From Clostridia bacterium (GTDB lineage: Bacteria; Bacillota; Clostridia; Christensenellales; CAG-138), in the NCBI GenBank assembly GCA_017525875.1, contig JAFXSG010000004.1:1-64000 (forward strand): a stretch of 64,000 nucleotides of DNA, given 5' to 3'. Under the pieces are notes generated by a model. That model saw only the letters and a list, made by a program, of their open reading frames with translations, did no database searches and was not told the origin of the DNA. A program made the translations under genes and the position numbers. Shown here in pieces: positions 1 to 8,195 of the stretch. How positions within the stretch are numbered: the stretch's first letter is position 1; each line of letters begins with the position of its first letter.

Positions 1-1101
1 GATCGTGACCCCGTGGTAGATCTCGTAACGTTCCTTCAATCCTCTCAGGATCGAGATGGTGTCTTCCACGGTGGGTTCGTCCACCATGACCGGCTGGAAC
101 CGTCTCTCCAGCGCGGCGTCGGTCTCGATGTATTTGCGGTATTCGTCCAGGGTCGTCGCGCCGATGCAGTGCAGTTCGCCTCTGGCCAGCATGGGCTTGA
201 GCAGGTTGCCTGCGTCCATGGACCCTTCGGTCTTTCCGGCGCCGACGATGGTGTGCAGTTCATCGATGAACAGGATGATCTTGCCTTCGCTCGACTTGAT
301 CTCCTGCAGAACGGCCTTCAGCCTTTCCTCGAATTCGCCGCGGTATTTCGCGCCGGCGACGAGCGCGCCCATATCGAGGGCGAACAGCTTGCGGTCCTTC
401 AGGTTGTTCGGAACGTCCCCGCGGACGATCCTCTGCGCAAGCCCTTCCGCGATCGCCGTCTTGCCCACGCCGGGCTCGCCGATCAGACAGGGGTTGTTCT
501 TCGTTTTCCTCGAAAGGATGCGGATGACGCTGCGGATCTCGTTGTCTCGCCCGATGACCGGGTCCAGCTTCTGCCGCCTTGCGAGCTCCGTCAGGTCCTG
601 ACCGTATTTGGTGAGCACGTCATAGGTGCTCTCCGGGTTGTCGCTGTTGATGCGGACGTTGCCGCGGACGGTCTTTAGCGCCGCAAGATATGCGTCCCTC
701 CTGACGCCGAACTTCGCGAGCAGGGGTTTCACTGTGCCGTCCGCCTTTTCGATGAGGCCGAGCATGATGTGCTCTACGGAAACGTAGCTGTCCCCCATCG
801 CTTTGGCTTCGTCCTCCGCGCGGTTCAGTGCGGAATTCAGCTCCTGCGTGATATAGAGCTGGCCGCCGCTGCCGCTGCCGTAGGATGCGAGCTTTCTGAG
901 TTCCTGCTCTATCGCCGCGCGGAACTCGTCAGCGTTCACTCCGAGCTGAGCAAGCAGCTGATAGTTCAGGTCGTCCTTATCGTTCACGAGCGCATAGAGC
1001 ACGTGGATCTGCCCCACCTGCGTATGCCTGCGCTCCTCGGCAAGCCTTTGCGCCTGCCCGATCGTTTCGATCGTTTTCTGTGTCATTTTTTCTGCGTTCA
1101 T
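1..1101 (-). CDS. clpB: ATP-dependent chaperone ClpB, N-terminal part (runs off the window)
   Basis: AAA+ disaggregase that, in the family, works with DnaK/DnaJ/GrpE to resolubilise aggregated proteins in the cytoplasm. The first 367 codons are present. They encode a double Clp-N domain (about residues 1-150), a linker, and the first AAA domain with Walker A GEPGVGKT at about residue 208 and a Walker B ending FIDE near residue 279. The middle coiled coil and second AAA domain lie outside the window. The ATG at 1101 has GGAGG seven bases upstream; a second ATG five codons later lacks this. The gene sits alone behind a CIRCE operator, so HrcA control is expected. ClpC is the main alternative, but the sequence around [21 protein letters not shown] fits ClpB. 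Confidence 0.93.
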   Translation of the reverse strand, partial: MNAEKMTQKTIETIGQAQRLAEERRHTQVGQIHVLYALVNDKDDLNYQLLAQLGVNADEFRAAIEQELRKLASYGSGSGGQLYITQELNSALNRAEDEAKAMGDSYVSVEHIMLGLIEKADGTVKPLLAKFGVRRDAYLAALKTVRGNVRINSDNPESTYDVLTKYGQDLTELARRQKLDPVIGRDNEIRSVIRILSRKTKNNPCLIGEPGVGKTAIAEGLAQRIVRGDVPNNLKDRKLFALDMGALVAGAKYRGEFEERLKAVLQEIKSSEGKIILFIDELHTIVGAGKTEGSMDAGNLLKPMLARGELHCIGATTLDEYRKYIETDAALERRFQPVMVDEPTVEDTISILRGLKERYEIYHGVTI

Positions 1102-1210
1102 ATTGTTCCTCCGGCTCTCCCTCCGGAAAGCCATCCTCCTTCCGTTCGGCCTCCTGCGCCCCGCCTTCCTTATTATTATATTCAGGTACGGCGGGAGCTC
1201 ATTCATTTTG

Positions 1211-1237
1211 TTAGCACTCGGCTCCTTTGAGTGCTAA
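1211..1237. promoter_or_regulatory. CIRCE operator (HrcA binding site)
   Basis: Perfect inverted repeat TTAGCACTC, nine-base spacer, GAGTGCTAA. This is the canonical CIRCE element bound by the heat-shock repressor HrcA. It lies immediately downstream of the clpB -10 box, where bound repressor would block transcription start or clearance. Confidence 0.96.
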
Positions 1238-1238
1238 C

Positions 1239-1267
1239 ATTATAGCGCAGTCCGCACCAAAATGGAA
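1239..1267 (-). promoter_or_regulatory. clpB promoter
   Basis: On the minus strand a perfect TATAAT (1239-1244) lies just upstream of the CIRCE element. The hexamer 17 bases further upstream is a weak TTCCAT. The -10 box is clear; the -35 assignment is tentative. Confidence 0.7.
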
Positions 1268-1315
1268 TAGGTTTTTCGGTTGTTTTGCAAAATGACACAT
1301 TTTTGCCATAATTAA

Positions 1316-1341
1316 AGGCCCATCCCGGGCGGGATGAGCCT
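1316..1341 (-). terminator. Terminator of the lipoprotein gene
   Basis: Read on the minus strand, a stem of AGGC and CATCCCG pairs with CGGGATG and GCCT across one mismatch, followed by TTTAATT. It lies 18 bases beyond the lipoprotein stop codon. Confidence 0.65.
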
Positions 1342-1358
1342 GATAAAGAGCGTTTCTG

Positions 1359-2408
1359 CTATTCGACTTCTATCTGAGCAAGGTTCGTTGACGGGCGGAG
1401 CGTGGCGGCGATCCTCGTGACGACGCCGTTCTCAACGGTCAGCTGCACGGCGGCAACGGAGTTGAACACGAACAGCCCCTCTTCGTTCTCGGTGCAGCCC
1501 TTGGCGATGAGCAGCTCCTTCGCCTCCTGTTCCGTCATGCCGACGGTGACGCCGAGCACGTTGTATTCGTCGGAAACGAAGCTGATCTCCGCCGTCATGT
1601 TCATGTCGATAAGGTCCGGGAACCCGCGCATGATCGCGACGGAGCCGTCCTCGGTCTCATAGCGGCGCGAGGTCTTGCTCTTGCCGGAATACGAGAAATC
1701 ACTGTTTTCGACCACGGAATAGATCAGGCCGAGGTCGGCGGGCAGCTTGCTCTGCTCGTTCATCGCGCTGATCTGCGGCTCATAGTACGGGATCCAGACG
1801 GAGATCTGGGAGATATCTCCCTTGTCCTCCGCGCCGATGGAGAACATGATCACGCCCTTGCGGAAGCTGTGCTCATAGGTCTTGGGCAGGCCGGCGCGCC
1901 AGGGCTCCTCGTAGACGATGGAATAGCCCTTCGAAAGCAGGATCTCCCTCGCGTCGTCGATCATGTCGCCGACCTTGATGCCGAGCACGCTGCGGGAAGT
2001 GGTGTAGACGGGCGTCGTGCTGCCGTCGTCGTTCTTCTGAATGGTCTTGTTCTCCGGCATGATGCGGAATCCGGTCACGTACAGGCTGATCGAGGAGCTG
2101 GTATCGTTGTAATACAGCTCGCGCGTGCCGCAGGTATAGGTGACGTCCTTCGCGTCCTTGCTGCGGTAGCGCATGATGTGGTGCTCTATACCGTTGCCGT
2201 AGCTCTCAAAGCCCTTGCTCTTTACCGTCCTTTCGGACGCGCCGAGCAACAGGGGCATTTTGAGCGTTTCGTTCATCTCGCGGACTTCCTCAAAGGCCGA
2301 GAGCGGGCTGTCGGGATCTGTACTGCCCGAACCGCTGCAGGCGGAAAGCGAAAGCAGCATTGCGATAAGCAGCAGCCAAGCCATGAGTTTATTTATGTTC
2401 ACGTTCAT
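1359..2408 (-). CDS. Predicted lipoprotein with two repeated domains
   Basis: Function unknown. The 349-residue product starts MNVNINKL and has a lipoprotein signal peptide: a short charged start, a hydrophobic stretch and the lipobox LSAC around residue 23, so it should be anchored outside the membrane. Two segments resemble each other: one near residue 165 (LGIKVGDMIDDAREILLSKGY) and one near residue 290 (LGVTVGMTEQEAKELLIAKGC). Each is followed by beta-rich sequence, suggesting a duplicated small sensor or adhesion-type fold. The ATG at 2408 is preferred over upstream in-frame codons because AGGGGA lies eight bases before it and the signal peptide then starts normally. It is monocistronic, with its own promoter and terminator. 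Confidence 0.75.
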   Translation of the reverse strand: MNVNINKLMAWLLLIAMLLSLSACSGSGSTDPDSPLSAFEEVREMNETLKMPLLLGASERTVKSKGFESYGNGIEHHIMRYRSKDAKDVTYTCGTRELYYNDTSSSISLYVTGFRIMPENKTIQKNDDGSTTPVYTTSRSVLGIKVGDMIDDAREILLSKGYSIVYEEPWRAGLPKTYEHSFRKGVIMFSIGAEDKGDISQISVWIPYYEPQISAMNEQSKLPADLGLIYSVVENSDFSYSGKSKTSRRYETEDGSVAIMRGFPDLIDMNMTAEISFVSDEYNVLGVTVGMTEQEAKELLIAKGCTENEEGLFVFNSVAAVQLTVENGVVTRIAATLRPSTNLAQIEVE

Positions 2409-2438
2409 AACGTTGTCCCCTTTCGGTTCTTCTTTCCT

Positions 2439-2467
2439 ATTATAAAACAATGGGAGTCGGATTTCAA
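2439..2467 (-). promoter_or_regulatory. Promoter of the lipoprotein gene
   Basis: Minus-strand TTGAAA (2462-2467), 17-base spacer, perfect TATAAT (2439-2444), about 30 bases upstream of the start codon. Confidence 0.85.
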
Positions 2468-2527
2468 CCGTCCGCGCGGAGCTCCCGGCGCCGTCCGTTT
2501 TTACCGGCGCCGGCCCGTTTTACCGGC

Positions 2528-2557
2528 TTTACACGGAGCTGTCTTTCGGGTTATAAT
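2528..2557 (+). promoter_or_regulatory. Promoter of the SulP transporter gene
   Basis: TTTACA (2528-2533), 18-base spacer, TATAAT (2552-2557), followed after about 20 bases by a GGAGG ribosome site. Confidence 0.8.
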
Positions 2558-2587
2558 AATATGTAATCAAAGCTTACGGAGGCCGTC

Positions 2588-4252
2588 ATGAAACTGTTTC
2601 AGCCAAAACTGTTTTCGAGCCTGAAGGAATACAACGGGCAGAAGTTCGCAAGCGACCTGATCGCGGGGCTTATCGTGGCTGTCATCGCCCTGCCGCTTTC
2701 CATCGCGCTGGCCATCGCCTCCGGCGTCTCGCCGGAAAAGGGCCTTTATACTGCGATAGTCGCGGGCTTCGTGATCGCTTTTCTCGGCGGCAGCCGGGTC
2801 AACATCTCCGGCCCGACGGCTGCCTTCGCATCCATCGTCGCGGGGATCGTCGCCCAGCAGGGGCTGTCCGGTCTCATCGTCGCGACGATCTTTGCCGGCA
2901 TAATACTGATTCTCCTCGGCGTGTTCCGCGTCGGCTCGCTCATCAAATACATACCCGTCACCATCACCGTCGGGTTCACGGCGGGCATCGCGGTGACGAT
3001 AATCATCGGTCAGATAAAGGATTTTCTCGGTCTCACCTACCCCGCCGGCATGAGCACGGTGGAGACGATCGACAAGCTGAAAGCCATCGGCGCGTCCATC
3101 GGCACGATCAATCTGAACGCGCTCATCGTGGGTCTGATCGGGCTTGCGATACTCATCCTCTTCCCGCTCATCGGCAAAAAGGGCAAGGGTAAGTTCGCCG
3201 CAATAGTCTCAAAGATCCCCGCGTCCATGGTCGCCGTTATCGTCGGCGTGCTGATAGTTCAGTTCACTCCGCTCAAGGTCAATACCATCGGCACGCTGTA
3301 TCCCGATATCAAGGCGGGCTTCCCCGCGCCGGGTCTTCCCTCCATAAGCCTCGATACCGTCATAGCCGTCGCGCCGAGCGCTTTCACCATTGCCATCCTG
3401 GCCGCGATCGAAAGCCTCCTGTCCTGCGTTGTGTCCGACGGTATGATAAACGACAGGCATAATTCCAATACGGAGCTTATCGCCCTCGGCGTCGGCAACA
3501 TCGCTTCCGGCGTCTTCGGCGGCATCCCCGCTACCGGCGCGATAGCGCGCACGGCGGCAAACGTGAAGAACGGCGGGCGTTCCCCCGTCAGCGGCATGGT
3601 GCACGCGCTCGTGCTGCTCCTGTTCCTCGTGGTGCTCATGCCCGTGGCAAAGCTGATCCCCATGCCGATAATCGCGGCGATACTCTTCGTCGTTGCGTAT
3701 AATATGAGCGAATGGAGACGCTTCGTCGACATCCTTCGCCATTCGCCCAAGAGCGATATCGTCGTCATGGCAGCAACTTTCGTGCTCACGGTGGTGTTCG
3801 ACCTCGTCGTGGCCATAATCGCGGGTCTCCTGCTCGCCTTCGTGCTGTTCATGAAGCGCATGAGCGAGGTCACGCGCGTCCGCCGCTGGGACGAAAAGGA
3901 ACAGCTCGGCGACGAAGGCGCAAAGGCGATCCCGCCGCATACGGTCATCTACGATTACTACGGCCCGATGTTCTTCGCCGGGTCGGATAAGCTGCTCGAG
4001 GTCTCGCCAGACGAGGATACGCGCACGGTCATATTGAGGATGGGCAGCGTGGAATCGATCGACGCCACTGCGATGCGAACGCTCGATAAGCTTCACGACG
4101 ATCTCAGGGCCCGCGGCGTGCGCCTGATACTGACGCGCATCCGCAATCAGCCGCTTTCCGTAATGAAAAAAGCAGGATTTATCGAGAAGATCGGCGCCGA
4201 GAACATCGTCCCCGGCATCGAGGACGCGCTCAAAGCAGCCACTGAGGAATGA
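2588..4252 (+). CDS. SulP family anion permease with STAS domain
   Basis: Inner-membrane transporter of the SulP/SLC26 family, whose members carry sulfate, bicarbonate or other anions; the substrate cannot be told from sequence. The 554-residue protein has about a dozen hydrophobic segments in the first 420 residues, including the early family motif around GLIVAVIALPLSIALAIASG. A C-terminal cytoplasmic STAS domain (about residues 450-550) follows, with the typical SIDATAM stretch. The ATG follows GGAGG at a spacing of six. It stands alone between its own promoter and a shared terminator. Length and architecture are normal for the family. Sulfate uptake is the usual default annotation, but no sulfur-assimilation gene lies nearby. 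Confidence 0.92.
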   Translation: MKLFQPKLFSSLKEYNGQKFASDLIAGLIVAVIALPLSIALAIASGVSPEKGLYTAIVAGFVIAFLGGSRVNISGPTAAFASIVAGIVAQQGLSGLIVATIFAGIILILLGVFRVGSLIKYIPVTITVGFTAGIAVTIIIGQIKDFLGLTYPAGMSTVETIDKLKAIGASIGTINLNALIVGLIGLAILILFPLIGKKGKGKFAAIVSKIPASMVAVIVGVLIVQFTPLKVNTIGTLYPDIKAGFPAPGLPSISLDTVIAVAPSAFTIAILAAIESLLSCVVSDGMINDRHNSNTELIALGVGNIASGVFGGIPATGAIARTAANVKNGGRSPVSGMVHALVLLLFLVVLMPVAKLIPMPIIAAILFVVAYNMSEWRRFVDILRHSPKSDIVVMAATFVLTVVFDLVVAIIAGLLLAFVLFMKRMSEVTRVRRWDEKEQLGDEGAKAIPPHTVIYDYYGPMFFAGSDKLLEVSPDEDTRTVILRMGSVESIDATAMRTLDKLHDDLRARGVRLILTRIRNQPLSVMKKAGFIEKIGAENIVPGIEDALKAATEE

Positions 4253-4345
4253 GCCTCCGCCCGGAAGGGCCGCTTCCTGGCGGTTCGCCGGGTCCAGCTC
4301 CGCAAGGCTCCCTCCTCTTTTCGGCAATTCACGCATATACGGCAA

Positions 4346-4389
4346 AAGACCGGAACAAGCCCGCCGCTTGTCCCGGTCTTCCTTTATTG
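4346..4389. terminator. Bidirectional terminator between convergent genes
   Basis: A long stem in which AAGACCGG and ACAAGC pair with GCTTGT and CCGGTCTT around a short CCGCC loop. It has A-rich sequence before it and TTCCTTTATT after it, so it can serve both the SulP gene and the convergent kinase-like gene. Confidence 0.8.
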
Positions 4390-4402
4390 TGCCGTTAATT
4401 CA

Positions 4403-4954
4403 TTAAGGATCGCCGTGCTCCGCAAGATACGCATTGAATTCCGGCGTGCGCGACCAGTATTTGATGCCCCAGTTCTCGAAGTTCCATTCCGCCGAGTACT
4501 CGTTGCACTCATAATCCACGTAAAAGATCAGGCCTTCGCGGACCACGAAGTTTGTGGGGAAATAATCTATGTTCAGCCCCGCTTTTTCCGCAAGCGCCGC
4601 TATAGCGCGCACCTGCGCGGTCAGATCCTCGATCGGTGCGCCTTCACGAACGAGCTCAAACACCGTTCGGCCGTCGACGTATTCTTTGAGTATCCGCTCG
4701 TTTTCCGCGTCGATATCGAGCAGCTTGGGCGTCCGGATCCCCGCCGCCCTGAGCCGCGCGTAGTCATACCGCTCTGCCTCGAGCTTGTTGCCGAAGGAAT
4801 AATAACTGCAGGGCTCGTGATGTATCTGCTTTATAACGACCTGTCGCCCGTCTTTTTCCGCAAGATACGAATACCCGCCTTTGCCGTGCCCGAGCAGTTT
4901 TATTATGCGGTATTCGGCGCCGTTGACGGTCAGTTTTTCAGGCAATTCCTGCAT
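4403..4954 (-). CDS. Small protein-kinase-like (RIO/APH fold) protein
   Basis: A 183-residue protein with a minimal kinase-like fold; substrate unknown. Visible features are a glycine-rich start (LLGHGKGGYSYLAE), VVIKQIHHE with the likely ATP-binding lysine, a catalytic-loop-like IDYFPTNFVV (D and N in place) and YVDYE as the metal-binding equivalent of DFG. This is close to RIO, Bud32 or aminoglycoside-phosphotransferase folds, but the chain is shorter and lacks a large C-lobe. The ATG at 4954 is seven bases after the folC stop codon and has no clear ribosome site, so translation is probably coupled to folC. Longer upstream starts would run into folC in another frame. It could be a true kinase or a small phosphotransferase. 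Confidence 0.65.
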   Translation of the reverse strand: MQELPEKLTVNGAEYRIIKLLGHGKGGYSYLAEKDGRQVVIKQIHHEPCSYYSFGNKLEAERYDYARLRAAGIRTPKLLDIDAENERILKEYVDGRTVFELVREGAPIEDLTAQVRAIAALAEKAGLNIDYFPTNFVVREGLIFYVDYECNEYSAEWNFENWGIKYWSRTPEFNAYLAEHGDP

Positions 4955-4961
4955 TTTCGTA

Positions 4962-6248
4962 TCACTCGCGGCCGGCGAGCGCGGCAAGGAGCGCAGCCTT
5001 GAACGGCGCGTAGGCGTAGAGCGAGCCGAGCGCGAGCAGCGGGCGCTGCTCCCTTTCCCCGTCCTCAAGCGCGGCGCGGACCGCCTCTTCATAGGAGGAA
5101 CAGCCCTTTGCCTCCACGCCGAGCGAGCGGAACACCTCCGCGAATTTCTCGGCGTCGAGCGCGCGTGCGTTTGAGGGCGCGACGGTGTAAACGCGCTTTG
5201 CGATGCCCGCCATCAGCTTCGCCATGTCCTCGTAGCGCTTGTCGGCCATAACGCCGGAGATCAGATCGACCTTTTCACCGCCGAAATAGGCCCTGACGGT
5301 CTCCGCCGCAGCTGACACGCCCTCGATGTTGTGCCCGCCGTCGAAGAAAACGAGGGGTTTTTCACTGAGCTTTTCGAACCGGCCCTTCCAGCTTGCGGAT
5401 GCAAGGCCGTAGTAGACCGCGCCGTCCGGGATGTTGAGGCCGCGCCTTCGCAGCAGCTTCACCGCCTCGATCACGTTTGCAGCGTTCAGCGGCTGATACA
5501 GCCCGAGCAGAGGCAGCCTGACTCCCTCAAATCCGCCGTAATCGAACACGGCGCCGTCCGGGGTGCAGCTCGCGATCCGGATCGCGTTCCTGTTCGTTTT
5601 GCGGTAAAGCGAACCCGTTTCCCGCGCTTTTTTGCGGATGACCCTCGCGGCCTCCGCGCTTTCCCCGCCGAACAGCACGGGGCAGTTTTGCTTTATGATC
5701 CCGGCCTTTTCGCCCGCGATCGCCGCGATCGTGCCGCCAAGGTACTCGGTATGGTCGAGCGCGATGCCCGTGATGACCGAAAGCAGCGGGTCGTCCACAA
5801 CGTTCGTGGAATCGAGCCTGCCGCCCATCCCGCATTCGAGCACGACGATATCAACTTTTGCGCGTTTGAAATACTCGAACCCGATCGCCGTGATCAGCTC
5901 GAACTCCGTGGGCAGATCCTCCATCGAATCCGCGAACGGACGAACGAATCCCGTCACCTCGGCAAGCATTTCGCGGGAAATATTCTCCCCGTTCGACTGG
6001 ATGCGCTCACAAAACTCCTCTATATAGGGAGAGGTGAACATTCCAACGCTGTAACCGGCCTGCATCAGCACGGAGGAAAGCATCGCGCAGAACGAACCCT
6101 TGCCGTTCGTTCCGGCAACGTGGACCACCTTCATCCCCTTTTCGGGATTTCCCATTCGGGAGAGCAGCTCCGTGATCCTCTCCAGCCCCGGCCTGCTGCC
6201 CTTCCAGCAGGTGGAATGGATGTATTCGAGCGTTTCTTCGTAAGTCAT
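4962..6248 (-). CDS. folC: Dihydrofolate synthase / folylpolyglutamate synthase
   Basis: Cytoplasmic ligase that adds glutamate to dihydropteroate or to tetrahydrofolate, retaining folates in the cell. The 428-residue length is normal for FolC. The P-loop GTNGKGS is at residues 46-52. Further family signatures are FTSPYIEEFCERI, LECGMGGRLDSTN, DHTEYLG and, late in the chain, FFDGGHNIEG. It lies 89 bases downstream of the folate-type S component gene, which a tetrahydrofolate riboswitch precedes, so uptake and polyglutamylation are probably co-regulated. The kinase-like gene follows directly. Confidence 0.96.
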   Translation of the reverse strand: MTYEETLEYIHSTCWKGSRPGLERITELLSRMGNPEKGMKVVHVAGTNGKGSFCAMLSSVLMQAGYSVGMFTSPYIEEFCERIQSNGENISREMLAEVTGFVRPFADSMEDLPTEFELITAIGFEYFKRAKVDIVVLECGMGGRLDSTNVVDDPLLSVITGIALDHTEYLGGTIAAIAGEKAGIIKQNCPVLFGGESAEAARVIRKKARETGSLYRKTNRNAIRIASCTPDGAVFDYGGFEGVRLPLLGLYQPLNAANVIEAVKLLRRRGLNIPDGAVYYGLASASWKGRFEKLSEKPLVFFDGGHNIEGVSAAAETVRAYFGGEKVDLISGVMADKRYEDMAKLMAGIAKRVYTVAPSNARALDAEKFAEVFRSLGVEAKGCSSYEEAVRAALEDGEREQRPLLALGSLYAYAPFKAALLAALAGRE

Positions 6249-6337
6249 TCTTATCCTGCTCCCGTTCTCCTCTTGGATAACTCCTCTTTTTCATCGATAT
6301 TGCGGCAAAAACTCCAAGCAAACTTTTATCAGACGAA

Positions 6338-7096
6338 TTACTCTTTTATCTCCGTCACGATCTCCTCGTCTTTTATCAGGTTTCTTCCGCAGAATTCGCA
6401 TTTGTCTGCACCTTTCGGTCTCGCCGTCCCGCAGCCCGGGCAAGTCGAGTAATACGAAACTTTAGTGCGGCTGGTCTCTTCCTTTATTCTTTTTTCCGGT
6501 TTATTCGTCCGCCTTCCCCCGATACCCGCTTTATTCAGCTGTTCGCAGAGCTTCATCAGCAGAGGGATAAGGATGATCTCTGCCGCAATGAGGAACCCGT
6601 GCTGGGGAAGGCGGTAGACGAACCAGCCCCAATAGGTCTTGCTTCCGTAGAGCTGTGCGACCCAGAGCGTGTTCACGAACTGCCCGAGCAGGGCGTTTAT
6701 CAGCACCGCCGCGATCACGTTCGGGAAGATCCGGATCCTGTCCCAGCCCCTGTCGCTGCCGAATATGCCGAACGGCTTTTTATGCAGGAACAGCCCGAAA
6801 ACAGCGCCCATGAGCGCCGCGACGACCGTAAAGCCCGGGTGATACTGCCCGAACGGGAACAGCAGCGCCGCGATAAGGTCTCCGAGGCCGTAGACGAGCA
6901 TGCCGATCACCGGCCCGCAGAGGATGGCGGCGACGATCGGCGCCACGAACGAAAGCGCGACCTTTGCGCCGGGCAGCTTTATCGCGGGCACCAGGCGGTC
7001 GAGCACGACGTACATCGCGATCAAAAGCGCCGTGATCACCAGCATCTCGACTGACATCGCGCCGGTGCTTTTAGCTTTTTTTCCGTTTTTTTCCAT
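6338..7096 (-). CDS. folT: ECF transporter S component, folate type, with C-terminal zinc ribbon
   Basis: Membrane substrate-binding subunit of an energy-coupling-factor importer, 252 residues. Five or six hydrophobic segments fill residues 15-180, including LITALLIAMYVVLDRL and the conserved GPVIGMLVYGLGDLIAALLFPFG. Folate specificity is inferred from the tetrahydrofolate-type riboswitch in front and folC behind. A charged linker then leads to a CPGCG...CEFCG zinc ribbon at about residues 218-238, which I do not know as a usual part of S components. The ATG at 7096 has a perfect AGGAGG eight to nine bases upstream. The shared ECF A, A' and T subunits are not in the window. Riboflavin or another vitamin is possible but less likely given the context. 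Confidence 0.85.
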   Translation of the reverse strand: MEKNGKKAKSTGAMSVEMLVITALLIAMYVVLDRLVPAIKLPGAKVALSFVAPIVAAILCGPVIGMLVYGLGDLIAALLFPFGQYHPGFTVVAALMGAVFGLFLHKKPFGIFGSDRGWDRIRIFPNVIAAVLINALLGQFVNTLWVAQLYGSKTYWGWFVYRLPQHGFLIAAEIILIPLLMKLCEQLNKAGIGGRRTNKPEKRIKEETSRTKVSYYSTCPGCGTARPKGADKCEFCGRNLIKDEEIVTEIKE

Positions 7097-7104
7097 AAAA
7101 ATAA

Positions 7105-7141
7105 CCTCCTTGTTTCGCGATCTCGTCGCTACACAAAGGGG
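7105..7141 (-). promoter_or_regulatory. Hairpin sequestering the folT ribosome-binding site
   Basis: On the minus-strand RNA, CCCCUUUGU (7133-7141) can pair with ACAAGGAGG (7105-7113), which contains the Shine-Dalgarno sequence, at eight of nine positions. A smaller GCGA/UCGC helix closes inside it. It sits between the riboswitch aptamer and the start codon, so it is a plausible translational expression platform. Confidence 0.6.
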
Positions 7142-7158
7142 CGTGCCGAAATGTATAG

Positions 7159-7285
7159 CCAGCGGGATGCGGGCACAGCACAGCAACCTTCCCCCGGCGG
7201 CAAGCCGCCTTCGGAGAGCGTTTTCGTTCGGAAATCAACTCCCTGTATTCCCGACACTTTGAAACTCGCTGTCCCCTACTCTGTT
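7159..7285 (-). promoter_or_regulatory. Tetrahydrofolate (THF) riboswitch aptamer
   Basis: The minus-strand RNA contains the ordered landmarks of the THF class: AGAGUAG near the 5' end, a GUUUCAAAGUG segment, a CGGGAAU/AUUUCCG helix with loop ACAGGGAGUUG, then ACGAA, an extended GC-rich arm (GGCGG/CCGCC), and the closing GCAUCCCGCU. GGGGACAGC pairs with GCUGUGCCC as the second helix (one mismatch), and GGGA in the loop can pair with UCCC of the 3' strand as the pseudoknot. These match the published folT-type aptamer in order and spacing. It is placed between promoter and gene, before folT and folC. Confidence 0.85.
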
Positions 7286-7295
7286 TTCAGGCCGT

Positions 7296-7324
7296 ATTGT
7301 ACCACCGTGGACGCAGAAATACAA
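7296..7324 (-). promoter_or_regulatory. Promoter of the folT-folC cassette
   Basis: Minus-strand TTGTAT (7319-7324), 17-base spacer, TACAAT (7296-7301). The predicted start at about 7289 falls just before the first nucleotides of the riboswitch. Confidence 0.8.
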
Positions 7325-7473
7325 GTATTTTTAGGGATTTTTCGCATCTGCCCGCAAGATATATTGTTTGCTTTTGCTTCGTGTTTCCGCCGTTTCCTTC
7401 CGTTTGTTCACAAAAATGCACCGATTTGCTCCACAAATCTCCCATTTCTCTGTTTCCCTTTTTGAGGGATTGA

Positions 7474-7482
7474 TGTTATAAT
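7474..7482 (+). promoter_or_regulatory. Extended -10 promoter of the LOG gene
   Basis: TGTTATAAT, an extended -10 box with perfect TATAAT at 7477-7482 and no convincing -35. It is about 60 bases upstream of the gene start. The rest of the 7325-7473 gap is AT-rich and shows nothing else I can name. Confidence 0.6.
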
Positions 7483-7543
7483 GAGCATGGAGGAGCGCAG
7501 CTCCCCCGCCGCAGCAAACGCGCGGCAATAATCGAACGGCAGT

Positions 7544-8185
7544 GTGGCTATGGATAATGAATTCAACGTTTGCATTTTCGGCGCCTCAAACGACTGCATC
7601 CCGAAGTACTGCATAGACTTTGCGGAGCGGCTCGGCGCGCGCCTCGCGAAGGAAAACATGGGCCTCGTCTTCGGCGCGGGCAGGACCGGGATCATGGGCG
7701 CGGCGGCGCGGGGCGCTTATTCCGAGGGCGGGCGCATCATCGGCGTCATCCCGAAAAAGCTGAACGTCCCCGGCATCTATTTCGAGCACTGCACCGAGCG
7801 CATCGAGACCCCCACCATGCACGAGCGTAAAGCCCTGATGGAGGAAAAAAGCTCCGCGTTCGTCGCGCTGAGCGGAGGCTTCGGGACGCTCGAGGAGCTG
7901 ATGGAGGTGATAACCCTCAAGCAGCTCAACTACCATTCAAAACATATCGTAATAGTTAATTTGAATGGCTACTATGATGATCTGATCGCGCAGTTCCGCC
8001 GATGCGTTGCGGACGGCTTCACGAACGAGCTGTTCCTCAAGCTGTTCACAGTTGTTGACAGTGTTGACGGCGTTATCCGTGCGCTCCGCTCGGAGGACGA
8101 CGTCATCCTTCCCGACAAGATGCAGGAGGTACTGCTTTCCTCCCGTTTTGCGGGCAATGTGCCCGAAAATCTCGACCTAAAATGA
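7544..8185 (+). CDS. LOG family Rossmann protein (TIGR00730 type)
   Basis: A 213-residue protein of the lysine-decarboxylase-like/LOG family. Characterised members cleave nucleoside 5'-monophosphates such as cytokinin riboside phosphates, releasing the base. Signatures are VCIFGASN near the start, GLVFGAGRTGIMGAAARGA, the diagnostic MHERKALMEEKSSAFVALSGGFGTLEELMEVITLKQL, and NLNGYYDDLI. The start may be GTG at 7544 or ATG at 7550; neither has a strong ribosome site. The Usp-like gene follows after 10 bases, so the two are probably co-transcribed. The physiological substrate in bacteria of this type is not known. Confidence 0.9.
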   Translation: MAMDNEFNVCIFGASNDCIPKYCIDFAERLGARLAKENMGLVFGAGRTGIMGAAARGAYSEGGRIIGVIPKKLNVPGIYFEHCTERIETPTMHERKALMEEKSSAFVALSGGFGTLEELMEVITLKQLNYHSKHIVIVNLNGYYDDLIAQFRRCVADGFTNELFLKLFTVVDSVDGVIRALRSEDDVILPDKMQEVLLSSRFAGNVPENLDLK

Positions 8186-8195
8186 AGGGAAACCT

